Assembly: GCA_028280105.1 (NCBI GenBank) | Contig: JANQML010000178.1 | Location: 1-45,011, forward strand | DNA length: 45,011 bases | Origin: Desulfobacula sp. | GTDB lineage: Bacteria > Desulfobacterota > Desulfobacteria > Desulfobacterales > Desulfobacteraceae | Direction of reading: 5' to 3' | Shown: piece after piece, positions 8,694 to 15,797 of the stretch | Numbering within the stretch: the first letter of the stretch is position 1 | Layout of the letters: the number at the start of each line of letters is the position of its first letter | Position numbers and translations under genes: made by a program | The notes under the pieces: generated by a model | What the model saw: the letters and a program-made list of their open reading frames with translations, nothing else | Databases searched by the model: none | What the model was told of the DNA's origin: nothing

Positions 8694-8876
8694 ATGAAAT
8701 CCATAGATGAGCAAATACTCAGATCCACAAAAGAGATTATTGTCAAATTTATTGAAATGGGGCGGATGTCTCCCACCAATGTCCATGAATCCTTTAAAGA
8801 TATCTATGCCACAATCAATAAGACGGTGAAGGAAAACCTCAATAAACCGGTATCCTGCAATGACAAGCAAGACTGA
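8694..8876 (+). CDS. Small 60-residue helical protein
   Basis: A 60-residue charged, helical protein beginning MKSIDEQILRSTKEIIVKFIE. The pattern of a short acidic start, a long helix and then GRMSPTNVHESFKDIYATI resembles the N-terminal part of MucR/Ros-like regulators, without any zinc-finger half. This is a weak similarity by eye. A TTG start at 8658 would add 12 residues, but neither start has a good ribosome site. Its last 17 bases overlap the start of the gate-domain gene in another frame, so the two are probably coupled. Likely real because the charge pattern is non-random and the overlap is of the kind seen in operons. Confidence 0.6.
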   Translation: MKSIDEQILRSTKEIIVKFIEMGRMSPTNVHESFKDIYATINKTVKENLNKPVSCNDKQD

Positions 8877-9846
8877 CGATACCTTTTTCAAAATCAAATC
8901 AGGAATAAAAGAGGGGCTGAAAAAAGGATGGAGCGGGCTGGTCTGGCTGCTGAAAATTCTGGTGCCCATCTCCTTTATCACCACCGTGCTGGTCAATTAC
9001 GGGTTGATCTACAAGCTTGATTTTATCCTGACCCCGTTGATGAACGTACTGGGTCTGCCGGCCTCTGCCGCCATTGTCCTTGTTATCGGGGTTTTTACGG
9101 GAATCTACGGCACGGTTGCCGCCCTGTCGGTGATGCCGTTTTCCATGGATCACATGACTCTGATTGCCGTATTCATCTTGATTTCCCACAACCTGTTTCA
9201 AGAGGGAATGGTCCAGGGACGATCCGGTATCAGCACGCGTTTTTCCTGCTGTTTCAGGCTGATTACGGCCTTTATTGTAACCTTTATCTGTGCCAAAATT
9301 ATGGGTGTTTCTGCCCAGGATGCGGCCGGTCCGGCTACAGGTGCGCTGAGTGCTTCCCCTCTGCCTTTTGTTGAAATGATTAAACAATGGGGATGGAATA
9401 CGCTTAAACTGTTTGTTAAAATATTCTGTATCATCGTGCCGTTAATGATGGTCATCGAACTGGCCAAAAATTTTAATGTGATTCACTGGCTCACCCGGAT
9501 GACATCCCCGTTATTGGCCGTCATGGGGCTGAAGCGATCAACGGGAATGCTCTGGCTGACGGCGGCGATTTTCGGTTTGGCCTTTGGATCTGCCGTGATT
9601 GTGGATGAAACTCAGAACAATGAATATGATAAAGACGAGCTGACCCGGTTGCATCTGTCCATTGGCATCAATCATGCCATGATTGAGGATCCGATTCTTT
9701 TCCTTCCCCTGGGTTTGCCTGCATTCTGGCTGTGGGTTCCCCGGCTTTTGGCGGCCATTGCCGCAGCCTGGCTCCACCTGGGCTATATCCATGCAAGGAG
9801 GATTTATGCTAAGCGATTTGGCCATAAAAAACTTTGCAATCATTGA
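8860..9846 (+). CDS. Nucleoside-recognition (Gate) domain membrane protein
   Basis: A 328-residue polytopic membrane protein with two Gate-type halves, each containing several hydrophobic helices (about 25-150 and 180-315). The fold is shared with SpmA/SpmB, the FeoB transmembrane region and CNT nucleoside carriers; its substrate in free-standing bacterial proteins is not established. Glycine- and proline-rich turns such as FTGIYGT and FGLAFGSAVIVDETQ mark the helix breaks. ATG at 8860 overlaps the preceding 60-residue gene by 17 bases. The last 41 bases overlap the start of recN, so the three genes form one overlapping unit. Whether it assists recN or is simply co-transcribed cannot be told from the sequence. 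Confidence 0.8.
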   Translation: MTSKTDDTFFKIKSGIKEGLKKGWSGLVWLLKILVPISFITTVLVNYGLIYKLDFILTPLMNVLGLPASAAIVLVIGVFTGIYGTVAALSVMPFSMDHMTLIAVFILISHNLFQEGMVQGRSGISTRFSCCFRLITAFIVTFICAKIMGVSAQDAAGPATGALSASPLPFVEMIKQWGWNTLKLFVKIFCIIVPLMMVIELAKNFNVIHWLTRMTSPLLAVMGLKRSTGMLWLTAAIFGLAFGSAVIVDETQNNEYDKDELTRLHLSIGINHAMIEDPILFLPLGLPAFWLWVPRLLAAIAAAWLHLGYIHARRIYAKRFGHKKLCNH

Positions 9847-11515
9847 TGATCTGCGGATCTGTTTTGAAGACGATTTCAGTGTATTGACCGGGGAAACCGG
9901 CGCGGGCAAGTCCATTATCATTGAGGCGGTCAATCTGCTGCTGGGCGGCCGGGCATCATCGGACCTGGTTCGAAACGGATGCGACCAGGCAGAGCTGGAA
10001 GCCTTCTTTGATATTGACGAAGATTCAACGGCATCAAAGGTGCTTGCCGAACAGGGAATGGATACTGCAGACGGGTTAATGATCCGCCGGGTGGTTTCGG
10101 CATCCGGAAAAAGCCGGGTATATATCAACGCCAGCCGGGTCACCCTGGATCTGCTGAAACGGGTGACCCGGGACCTGGCCGGGGTTTCCAGCCAGCACGC
10201 GCACCAGGGGCTTTTAAAAGAGGAGAACCATCTGGATATTCTGGACGAGTTTGCCGGCACGGTTTCGCTTAGAAAAAAGGTCAATACCCTGTATAAGAAA
10301 CTGGTTCCCCTTCGGTCTAAAATCAATACCCTTAAGCAGGCGCTGGAAACCCGGCAGAAAGAAGCGTCGTTTCTGCAATTCCAGATGGATGAGATCCGGG
10401 ATGCCGACATTCAGCCCGGTGAAGATGAGATATTGGAAAGAAAACGGTCTGCACTGGTCAATGCGTCAAAAATATTTGAGGGGATCAACCGGTCGATCCA
10501 CGAAATTCATGACAGAGACGGCTCCATGGTGGAGACCCTTTCCATGCTCAGCAATGAGATGGAGCGGCTCTCCGGCTCGGATGACCGGCTTGAACAGCCG
10601 GCCCGGCGGCTGTCCTCCATTCTCTACGACCTTCAGGACGCCACCGAAGAGTTGCGAACCCTGTCTTCCTCCATTGATCTGGACCCGGCGTCACTTGACA
10701 CCATCGATCAACGGCTGGATACGATCTCACGGTTGAAGCGAAAATACGGTGGAAGCCTTGAAACGCTGTTTAAAGAGGCGGCGGTCCTGGAAGAGAAAAT
10801 CAGCCGATCCAACCGGATTGAAGAAGAGATCCGCATCTGTGAACAGGAGAGTGAACGCTATTTGAGCCAAATTACCAAAGAGGCCCGGGTATTGTCCGGA
10901 TTGAGACGGGATGCCGCACAAAAACTGTGCAGGCTGGCGCAAGAAGAACTGGCTGCCCTGGAGATGGGAAAAGCAAAGTTTGATGTGGCGTTTTCATTTA
11001 TCACCCCTGCCGGGCCGGAAGAGATTGTCACGGCGGAGAATCAAAAAATAGGTCCGGACGGCCTGGATTCTGTCCGGTTTCTGTTGAGCCCCAACCCGGG
11101 AGAACCTCTAAAACCCATGGTAAAAATCGCTTCCGGCGGGGAACTGTCCCGGATCGTTTTGGCCCTGAAGGCGGTTCTGTCAAAAAAGAAATCCCTGGAG
11201 ACCCTTATCTTTGACGAAGTGGATGCCGGGATCGGCGGGGCAACGTCTGAAAAAGTCGGGTTAAAATTAAAACAATTGTCCAAAACCCATCAGGTCATCT
11301 GCATCACCCATCTGGCCCAGATTGCCAAATACGGAACCCGGCAATTCCGGATTTTGAAACATGTAGAAAAGAACCTGACTTTTACCACGATCACCCCACT
11401 GGTGGACAAGGCTGCCAGAACGGAGGAGATCGCCCGGATGATCGGCGGCACCCGAATTACCGAGGCCACATTGATGCATGCCAGGGAACTGCTCGATCAT
11501 GCCTCGCAGTCTTGA
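9806..11515 (+). CDS. recN: DNA repair protein RecN
   Basis: An SMC-like ATPase that gathers DNA ends during double-strand break repair. The 569-residue protein has the family layout: N-terminal Walker A GETGAGKS (29-36), a long coiled coil through the middle (about 170-370), then an ABC signature IASGGELSRIVLALK and a Walker B LIFDEVDAGIGG in the C-terminal head. The length fits the family (550-570). ATG at 9806 is chosen over upstream in-frame starts because an excellent AAGGAGG site lies six bases before it and the protein then begins MLSDLAIKNFAI as expected. The start lies inside the end of the gate-protein gene. Confidence 0.95.
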   Translation: MLSDLAIKNFAIIDDLRICFEDDFSVLTGETGAGKSIIIEAVNLLLGGRASSDLVRNGCDQAELEAFFDIDEDSTASKVLAEQGMDTADGLMIRRVVSASGKSRVYINASRVTLDLLKRVTRDLAGVSSQHAHQGLLKEENHLDILDEFAGTVSLRKKVNTLYKKLVPLRSKINTLKQALETRQKEASFLQFQMDEIRDADIQPGEDEILERKRSALVNASKIFEGINRSIHEIHDRDGSMVETLSMLSNEMERLSGSDDRLEQPARRLSSILYDLQDATEELRTLSSSIDLDPASLDTIDQRLDTISRLKRKYGGSLETLFKEAAVLEEKISRSNRIEEEIRICEQESERYLSQITKEARVLSGLRRDAAQKLCRLAQEELAALEMGKAKFDVAFSFITPAGPEEIVTAENQKIGPDGLDSVRFLLSPNPGEPLKPMVKIASGGELSRIVLALKAVLSKKKSLETLIFDEVDAGIGGATSEKVGLKLKQLSKTHQVICITHLAQIAKYGTRQFRILKHVEKNLTFTTITPLVDKAARTEEIARMIGGTRITEATLMHARELLDHASQS

Positions 11516-11576
11516 CAAAACTCAATTCATGGTTAAATTTTTTATTTGTATGTGAACACCAAACCAGGGAGGCGGT

Positions 11577-11825
11577 ATGCCGATATTTGAGTTTAAATGT
11601 ACGGAATGTGAAGAATTTTTTGAAGTTATTGTCATGGCTTCGGACAAAGATGGGAGTGTAAATTGTCCGAAATGCAAGTCCGGGGAATTTGAAAGAGTGG
11701 TCTCCAAAACCAACTTCAGCATGGGCTCCGGATCATCCGGTTCTTCCAGAGGGGTCGAGACCCAGGAGCGGACCTGCTCCGGCGGGTCGTGCAAAACCTA
11801 TACCGTTCCCGGTGAGGTCCGATAG
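11577..11825 (+). CDS. FmdB-family zinc-ribbon protein
   Basis: An 82-residue protein with a single zinc ribbon, CTEC near residues 8-11 and CPKC at 31-34, starting MPIFEFKC as FmdB-type putative regulators do. The second half is a Ser/Gly-rich low-complexity linker followed by a short tail with two further cysteines (CSGGSC). The role of this family is unclear; it is often found beside unrelated housekeeping genes. A GGGAGGCGG site directly precedes the ATG. It lies 61 bases after recN and may share its transcript. Confidence 0.85.
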   Translation: MPIFEFKCTECEEFFEVIVMASDKDGSVNCPKCKSGEFERVVSKTNFSMGSGSSGSSRGVETQERTCSGGSCKTYTVPGEVR

Positions 11826-11910
11826 TCTGCGTCACTGTTTCATTTTATCATTTCTTGAGGGTATCTCTAATAATTAGTATTTTGGTTTTAGTTCCAGTTT
11901 AATTATACGG

Positions 11911-11998
11911 GCGCAGCAAGATTTTAACCACAGGAATAGAAGACGTATTGTGAGCATACGCTCCTCTCCGGGCTGAGGATTAAAATTTGACTGCAACG
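11911..11998. repeat. 88-bp imperfect palindrome (REP/MITE-like) before gltA
   Basis: The two halves are imperfect reverse complements. The left arm runs GCGCAGCAAGATTTTAACC, then CACAG-GAATAGAAG, to CGTAT (11944-11948). The right half, reversed, gives GCGTTGCAGTCAAATTTTAA, then TCCTCAGCCCGGAGAGGAG, to CGTAT, the partner ATACG being at 11956-11960. The loop is seven bases. The organisation suggests a dispersed palindromic repeat or a structured RNA. No ORF is present. Confidence 0.65.
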
Positions 11999-12061
11999 CA
12001 GAAATCGAACCAAAAGGCAATTATTAGCACACGACATAACCATGGTTAACCTCATTCATTA

Positions 12062-12080
12062 AAGTAACAATTTGTTACTT
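12062..12080. promoter_or_regulatory. Operator-like palindrome upstream of gltA
   Basis: AAGTAACAA (12062-12070) and TTGTTACTT (12072-12080) are a perfect 9-bp inverted repeat with one central base. It is 73 bases before the gltA start, a position suited to a dimeric repressor such as a TetR- or GntR-type protein. A shorter AACCATGGTT palindrome lies just upstream at 12038-12047. Confidence 0.55.
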
Positions 12081-12153
12081 AGAAGAGGTGGCCTTGAGTC
12101 GTTTCATGTTAAAAATTCTGCGCAACACAGGTAAAAAAAGCAAGGAGGTTTTG

Positions 12154-13449
12154 ATGACAGAGGTTGCAAAACTCATACTGGATGGAAAAGAACTGGAGTT
12201 GCCCGTCATTACGGGCACAGAAGGCGAAAAGGCGATTGATATTCGCAGCCTTCGCCAGCAGACCGGCCATATCACCTTTGATCCCGGATTCGGCAATACC
12301 GGGACCTGCCGAAGTGCCATTACCTACATGGATGGCGAGCAGGGAATTTTACGGTATCGCGGATATCCCATAGAACAGCTGGCAGAGCATTCAACCTTTG
12401 TTGAAACGGCATTTTTGCTGATCACCGGACAGTTGCCCAACCGGGATGAACTTATCCGGACCAGCGTGGATCTCAATGATTTTTCAACGCTTCATGAAAA
12501 CATGAAGGCCTTTTATCAGAATTATCCGCCCAAAGCACACCCCATGGGGATCTTGTCCGCCATGGTCAATGCCATGAGAAGCTTCTACCCGGAGTTGCAG
12601 GATGATGTTGAAGAAGAGATGAACAAAACCTATCTGCGCCTTATTTCAAAAATCCGGACCATGGCGGCCATGGCTTACCGGATCACCAAAGGGGAACGGG
12701 TGGTCTATCCCCGGCCCGATCTGTGCTATTGTGCCAACTTTTTGAATATGATGTTCGACAGTGCCGTTGTTCCCTATTACATGGACGATGATCTGGTCAG
12801 GGCCCTGAATGTGTTCTGGATCCTTCACGCCGATCATGAGCAGAATTGTTCGACCACGGCGGTGCGGGTGGTGGGAAGCGGAAAGGTCAATATCTATTCC
12901 GCCATATCCGCCGGTATATCGGCACTGTGGGGGCCCCTTCACGGCGGTGCCAACCAGGCGGTGATCAGCATGCTCGAACGGATTCACCGGGACGGGTTGA
13001 CCATAGACGAATGTGTGGCCAAGGCAAAGGACCGGAAAGATCCGTTCCGCCTCATGGGATTCGGTCACCGGGTCTACAAAACCTATGACCCCCGTGCAAA
13101 GATCATGAAGAAGATGTGCGATATTGTCCTCTCAAAGGTCAGCCAGGCAGATCCCCTGCTTGATATTGCCAGGCGGCTGGAAGAAATGGCGCTGAGCGAC
13201 CCCTATTTTATAGAAAAGGACCTGTACCCCAATGTTGATTTCTATTCAGGCATTGTTTTAAGGGCCATGGGAATTCCCACCAATATGTTTACGGTTATGT
13301 TCGCCATCGGCCGTCTGCCCGGATGGATCTCCCAGTGGAAAGAGGATTGGTCAGACCCTGAAATGAAAATTTCACGGCCCCGCCAGATTTATTCGGGCGC
13401 GCTTGTCCGGGATTATGTCCCCATGAGTGAGCGGGAGCCGGCAAATTAA
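12154..13449 (+). CDS. gltA: Citrate synthase (type II)
   Basis: Condenses oxaloacetate and acetyl-CoA to citrate, the entry to the TCA cycle. The 431-residue length matches the hexameric bacterial type. Active-site regions are all present: the NCSTTAVRVVGS stretch, GPLHGGANQAVISML with its substrate-binding histidine, GFGHRVYKTYDPRA with the catalytic histidine and arginine, and VDFYSGIVLRAMGIP with the catalytic aspartate. ATG at 12154 is chosen over an upstream in-frame GTG (12088) because a perfect AAGGAGG site precedes it and the protein then begins as its relatives do. It is followed 35 bases later by a GDPD gene. The palindromes at 11911-11998 and 12062-12080 may control it. Confidence 0.96.
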   Translation: MTEVAKLILDGKELELPVITGTEGEKAIDIRSLRQQTGHITFDPGFGNTGTCRSAITYMDGEQGILRYRGYPIEQLAEHSTFVETAFLLITGQLPNRDELIRTSVDLNDFSTLHENMKAFYQNYPPKAHPMGILSAMVNAMRSFYPELQDDVEEEMNKTYLRLISKIRTMAAMAYRITKGERVVYPRPDLCYCANFLNMMFDSAVVPYYMDDDLVRALNVFWILHADHEQNCSTTAVRVVGSGKVNIYSAISAGISALWGPLHGGANQAVISMLERIHRDGLTIDECVAKAKDRKDPFRLMGFGHRVYKTYDPRAKIMKKMCDIVLSKVSQADPLLDIARRLEEMALSDPYFIEKDLYPNVDFYSGIVLRAMGIPTNMFTVMFAIGRLPGWISQWKEDWSDPEMKISRPRQIYSGALVRDYVPMSEREPAN

Positions 13450-13484
13450 ACGCCATGCCGCATTAAAGGAGAGAGAGTAATCCT

Positions 13485-14285
13485 GTGATAGCTGTTATTG
13501 CCCATCGGGGGGCCAGAAGCCTGGCGCCTGAAAACACCCTGGCTGCAGCACGCATTGCCTGTGAACTGGGTGCGGATCTGTGGGAGACCGATGTGAGCAT
13601 GACCAAAGAGGGGCATCTCATCCTTTTTCATGACCCGACCCTTGACCGGTGCACCGATGTTGCTTCTGTTTTTCCGGGCCGGCCGTCCACCCGGGTCATC
13701 GACTATACGTTGAATGAGATTCTGAGGTTGGATGCCGGGTCTTATTTTGTCCGAACCGACCCTTTCGGACAGATCAAAGACGGGTCTGTAACTCCTGAAA
13801 TGCTGGCTGCATTTAAAGGTGAGAAAATCCCGACCCTGGAGCAGTGCCTGGACCTGGTCACAGAGACGGACTGGCAGGTCAACCTGGAACTCAAATCCCA
13901 TGATTCAGACTCTGCCGATGTCACTATCCCGGACCGGACCGTTGAAACGATCCGGAAATCCGGTATCTGTCCGGACCGTATCCGTATCTCTTCATTTAAT
14001 CATGACTGGCTGCTTCGGGTACAAAAGAAAGAACCGGCCCTCCGGGTGCAGGCCCTTGTCGGGTATGACGGTCACACCCCTCTGGATTTTGGCGATCTCT
14101 CGTTTGATACGTACAATGCCAATGCCGATCTGATTACCGATGACCAGATCCGTATGCTCCAATCAAAGGGGAAATCGGTTAACCTGTTCACTGTCAATGA
14201 TCCAAAGCGGTTTCATCATTTTGCAACGCTTGGGGTGGACGGGATATTCACCGATTTTCCGCAAACATTTGTAACGCACGGCTGA
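13485..14285 (+). CDS. Glycerophosphodiester phosphodiesterase
   Basis: Hydrolyses glycerophosphodiesters, the deacylated phospholipid head groups, to glycerol-3-phosphate and an alcohol. The 266-residue TIM-barrel protein has the GDPD landmarks: HRGARSLAPENT (7-18) with the catalytic His-Arg, a WETDVSMTKEG stretch with metal-binding Glu and Asp, then FHDPTLDR with the second histidine. A later LELKSH supplies another metal ligand. There is no signal peptide, so it acts in the cytoplasm. The start is a GTG; AAAGGAGAGAGAG lies upstream with slightly long spacing. It probably shares the gltA transcript (35-base gap) and ends before a hairpin at 14305-14326. Confidence 0.9.
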   Translation: MIAVIAHRGARSLAPENTLAAARIACELGADLWETDVSMTKEGHLILFHDPTLDRCTDVASVFPGRPSTRVIDYTLNEILRLDAGSYFVRTDPFGQIKDGSVTPEMLAAFKGEKIPTLEQCLDLVTETDWQVNLELKSHDSDSADVTIPDRTVETIRKSGICPDRIRISSFNHDWLLRVQKKEPALRVQALVGYDGHTPLDFGDLSFDTYNANADLITDDQIRMLQSKGKSVNLFTVNDPKRFHHFATLGVDGIFTDFPQTFVTHG

Positions 14286-14304
14286 TCTTCTCCAACACCA
14301 TGGA

Positions 14305-14326
14305 AAAGATGAACCGCTTCATCTTT
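14305..14326 (+). terminator. Hairpin after the GDPD gene
   Basis: AAAGATGAA (14305-14313) and TTCATCTTT (14318-14326) form a perfect 9-bp stem with a CCGC loop, 19 bases after the GDPD stop. The stem is AT-rich and only a short T-containing stretch follows, so termination would be weak. Confidence 0.4.
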
Positions 14327-14449
14327 ATTCTTGCATTTAAGCCCTGTGAATGACTATCCTCTGTTGGGAAAGTTGCAGCGGCTCAACCGCCCTGAATCGC
14401 ATTGCCGCCCGCACCGGGATTGTGGATTAAACATTTATAGGAGATAGAG

Positions 14450-14773
14450 ATGAGTGACCCTGTTTATGCGCTGAATTTATTTAATGTTTCGAATAAAGAA
14501 GAATACCTGGCATATGCAAGACGTTCGGCCAAAGAAGTCCGGACCCATGGGGGCCGTGTGGTTGCCCTTGGTAAATTTCGGGAGTGTGTCACAGGCGACA
14601 TCGAACCCAGGTCGGTACTTATCCTGGTTGAATGGGAGTCGAAAGAGGCATTTGAAACATATTGCACCGACCCCGGGCTTAAAGACCTTCATCCGCACCG
14701 AATCAACGGAACCAGCAACTATGTCTGGCATCTTTTTGACAAACTTTCCGATTTAAGGCCCATACTGAAATGA
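14450..14773 (+). CDS. DUF1330-family protein
   Basis: A 107-residue protein of the DUF1330 type, a small dimeric alpha/beta-barrel (ferredoxin-like) fold. Family marks are the early YALNLFNVSNKEEYLAYA, a central GGRVVALGKF and a following LILVEWESKEAFETYC, then an extended C-terminal tail. Members bind small molecules or act as monooxygenase-like proteins; no activity is proven. A TAGGAGATAGAG ribosome site precedes the ATG. It is separated from the GDPD gene by 164 bases and converges with the PhnD-like gene. Confidence 0.83.
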   Translation: MSDPVYALNLFNVSNKEEYLAYARRSAKEVRTHGGRVVALGKFRECVTGDIEPRSVLILVEWESKEAFETYCTDPGLKDLHPHRINGTSNYVWHLFDKLSDLRPILK

Positions 14774-14891
14774 TCTTCTTTTTTGTCCGTATACAAAGAA
14801 CTGAATGCGGCCGGATAATATTAAACCACGGGATGCCGGCCCCAGACGGGAAGCAGTTTCATATTTTAGAGCGTTTTTTTTAAAGAAGAAA

Positions 14892-15797
14892 TTATTTTCG
14901 TTCTTCTATTTTTTTAGCGATAATATCGTGGATGGCCCGATAGTCTTCATTATCCACTGCTACGATTCCGGCCATTTCCATTTTATCCAGCATGGGCTCC
15001 AGTTCCGGGGGAGATGACAGCATAACCGTTTTTATCTCGTTTCGCAGTGATTCATCAACCCCGCTGCTAAATACAAACGGATCATAATGGATCGGTTTTG
15101 AACGCCACAAAATAACCAGATTGTCTTGAGATAGCTTTCCTTTAGTAAGTGCTTCATCTATCCGGGATGTCGACACAAAAGCGGCATCAACAAGGCCGTT
15201 TAAAACGGCATCAATGGAACGGTCATGTGAGCCTGTATAGATCAGTGAGCCAAAAAAAGTTTTAAGCGGACTTCCAATATACTTTGAAAATTCCATATTC
15301 GGAATGATGGCTCCGGATGTGCTTTCAGGATCTGTTAATGCAACCTTTCTCCCTTTCAGGTCCGGGATGGACCTGTACTTTAAATTTTGAAGCGTAAACA
15401 GTGCAGAATTGTAAAAGCTTCCTTCCTGATTCAGATATCCTTTTTTTGTTTTAAAAGAAGCAAACGCATCCACGCCATTGTCTATTGCCCTTGCCTTTGC
15501 ATAAGATGCCGGCCCCAATATCGCAAAATCAATCGTTTGGGAAATGACACCTTCAATGACGGCATTGTAGGACTGGGGCCTAATGACTTCAATCGGCCTG
15601 TTTAATCTTTCTTCCAGCAGTTCAAGCAGAGGGCTGAGTTCCAGAATCTGCTGATCCACATTTTTTTTGGGAACCAATGAAAAATAGAGTGTTTTCTTTT
15701 TGCCGGCAACAGGAGACGATGCTGCGGCAACATTATCCGGCATATAAAATAAAGATAAAAGAGCGGTTAAGATAAAAGCGGTTAAATATTTTTTCAT
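14892..15797 (-). CDS. PhnD-like periplasmic substrate-binding protein
   Basis: A 301-residue secreted binding protein of the phosphate/phosphite/phosphonate (PhnD) type. A signal peptide (1-25, cut near VAAASS) leads to two lobes. Family stretches include LEERLNRPIEVIRPQSY, DFAILGPASYAKA, RKVALTDPESTSGAIIPN and DAAFVST. No ABC permease or ATPase gene is nearby. Instead its ATG overlaps the stop of the GGDEF/EAL gene (ATGA), so it is translated with that sensor. This suggests that it delivers a ligand signal to the sensor's periplasmic domain rather than to a transporter. The ligand cannot be named from the sequence; phosphonate, phosphite and sulfur oxyanions are among those known for the fold. 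Confidence 0.87.
   Translation of the reverse strand: MKKYLTAFILTALLSLFYMPDNVAAASSPVAGKKKTLYFSLVPKKNVDQQILELSPLLELLEERLNRPIEVIRPQSYNAVIEGVISQTIDFAILGPASYAKARAIDNGVDAFASFKTKKGYLNQEGSFYNSALFTLQNLKYRSIPDLKGRKVALTDPESTSGAIIPNMEFSKYIGSPLKTFFGSLIYTGSHDRSIDAVLNGLVDAAFVSTSRIDEALTKGKLSQDNLVILWRSKPIHYDPFVFSSGVDESLRNEIKTVMLSSPPELEPMLDKMEMAGIVAVDNEDYRAIHDIIAKKIEERK

Noticed and set aside
9538..10410. 290-codon open frame antisense to recN
   Set aside because: Ser/Arg-rich composition without motifs, and it overlaps recN and the gate gene, which have strong signatures.
14350..14430. 26-codon frame MTILCWESCSGS... between GDPD and DUF1330 genes
   Set aside because: No ribosome site and no family match that I can name; possibly a relic of an earlier gene.
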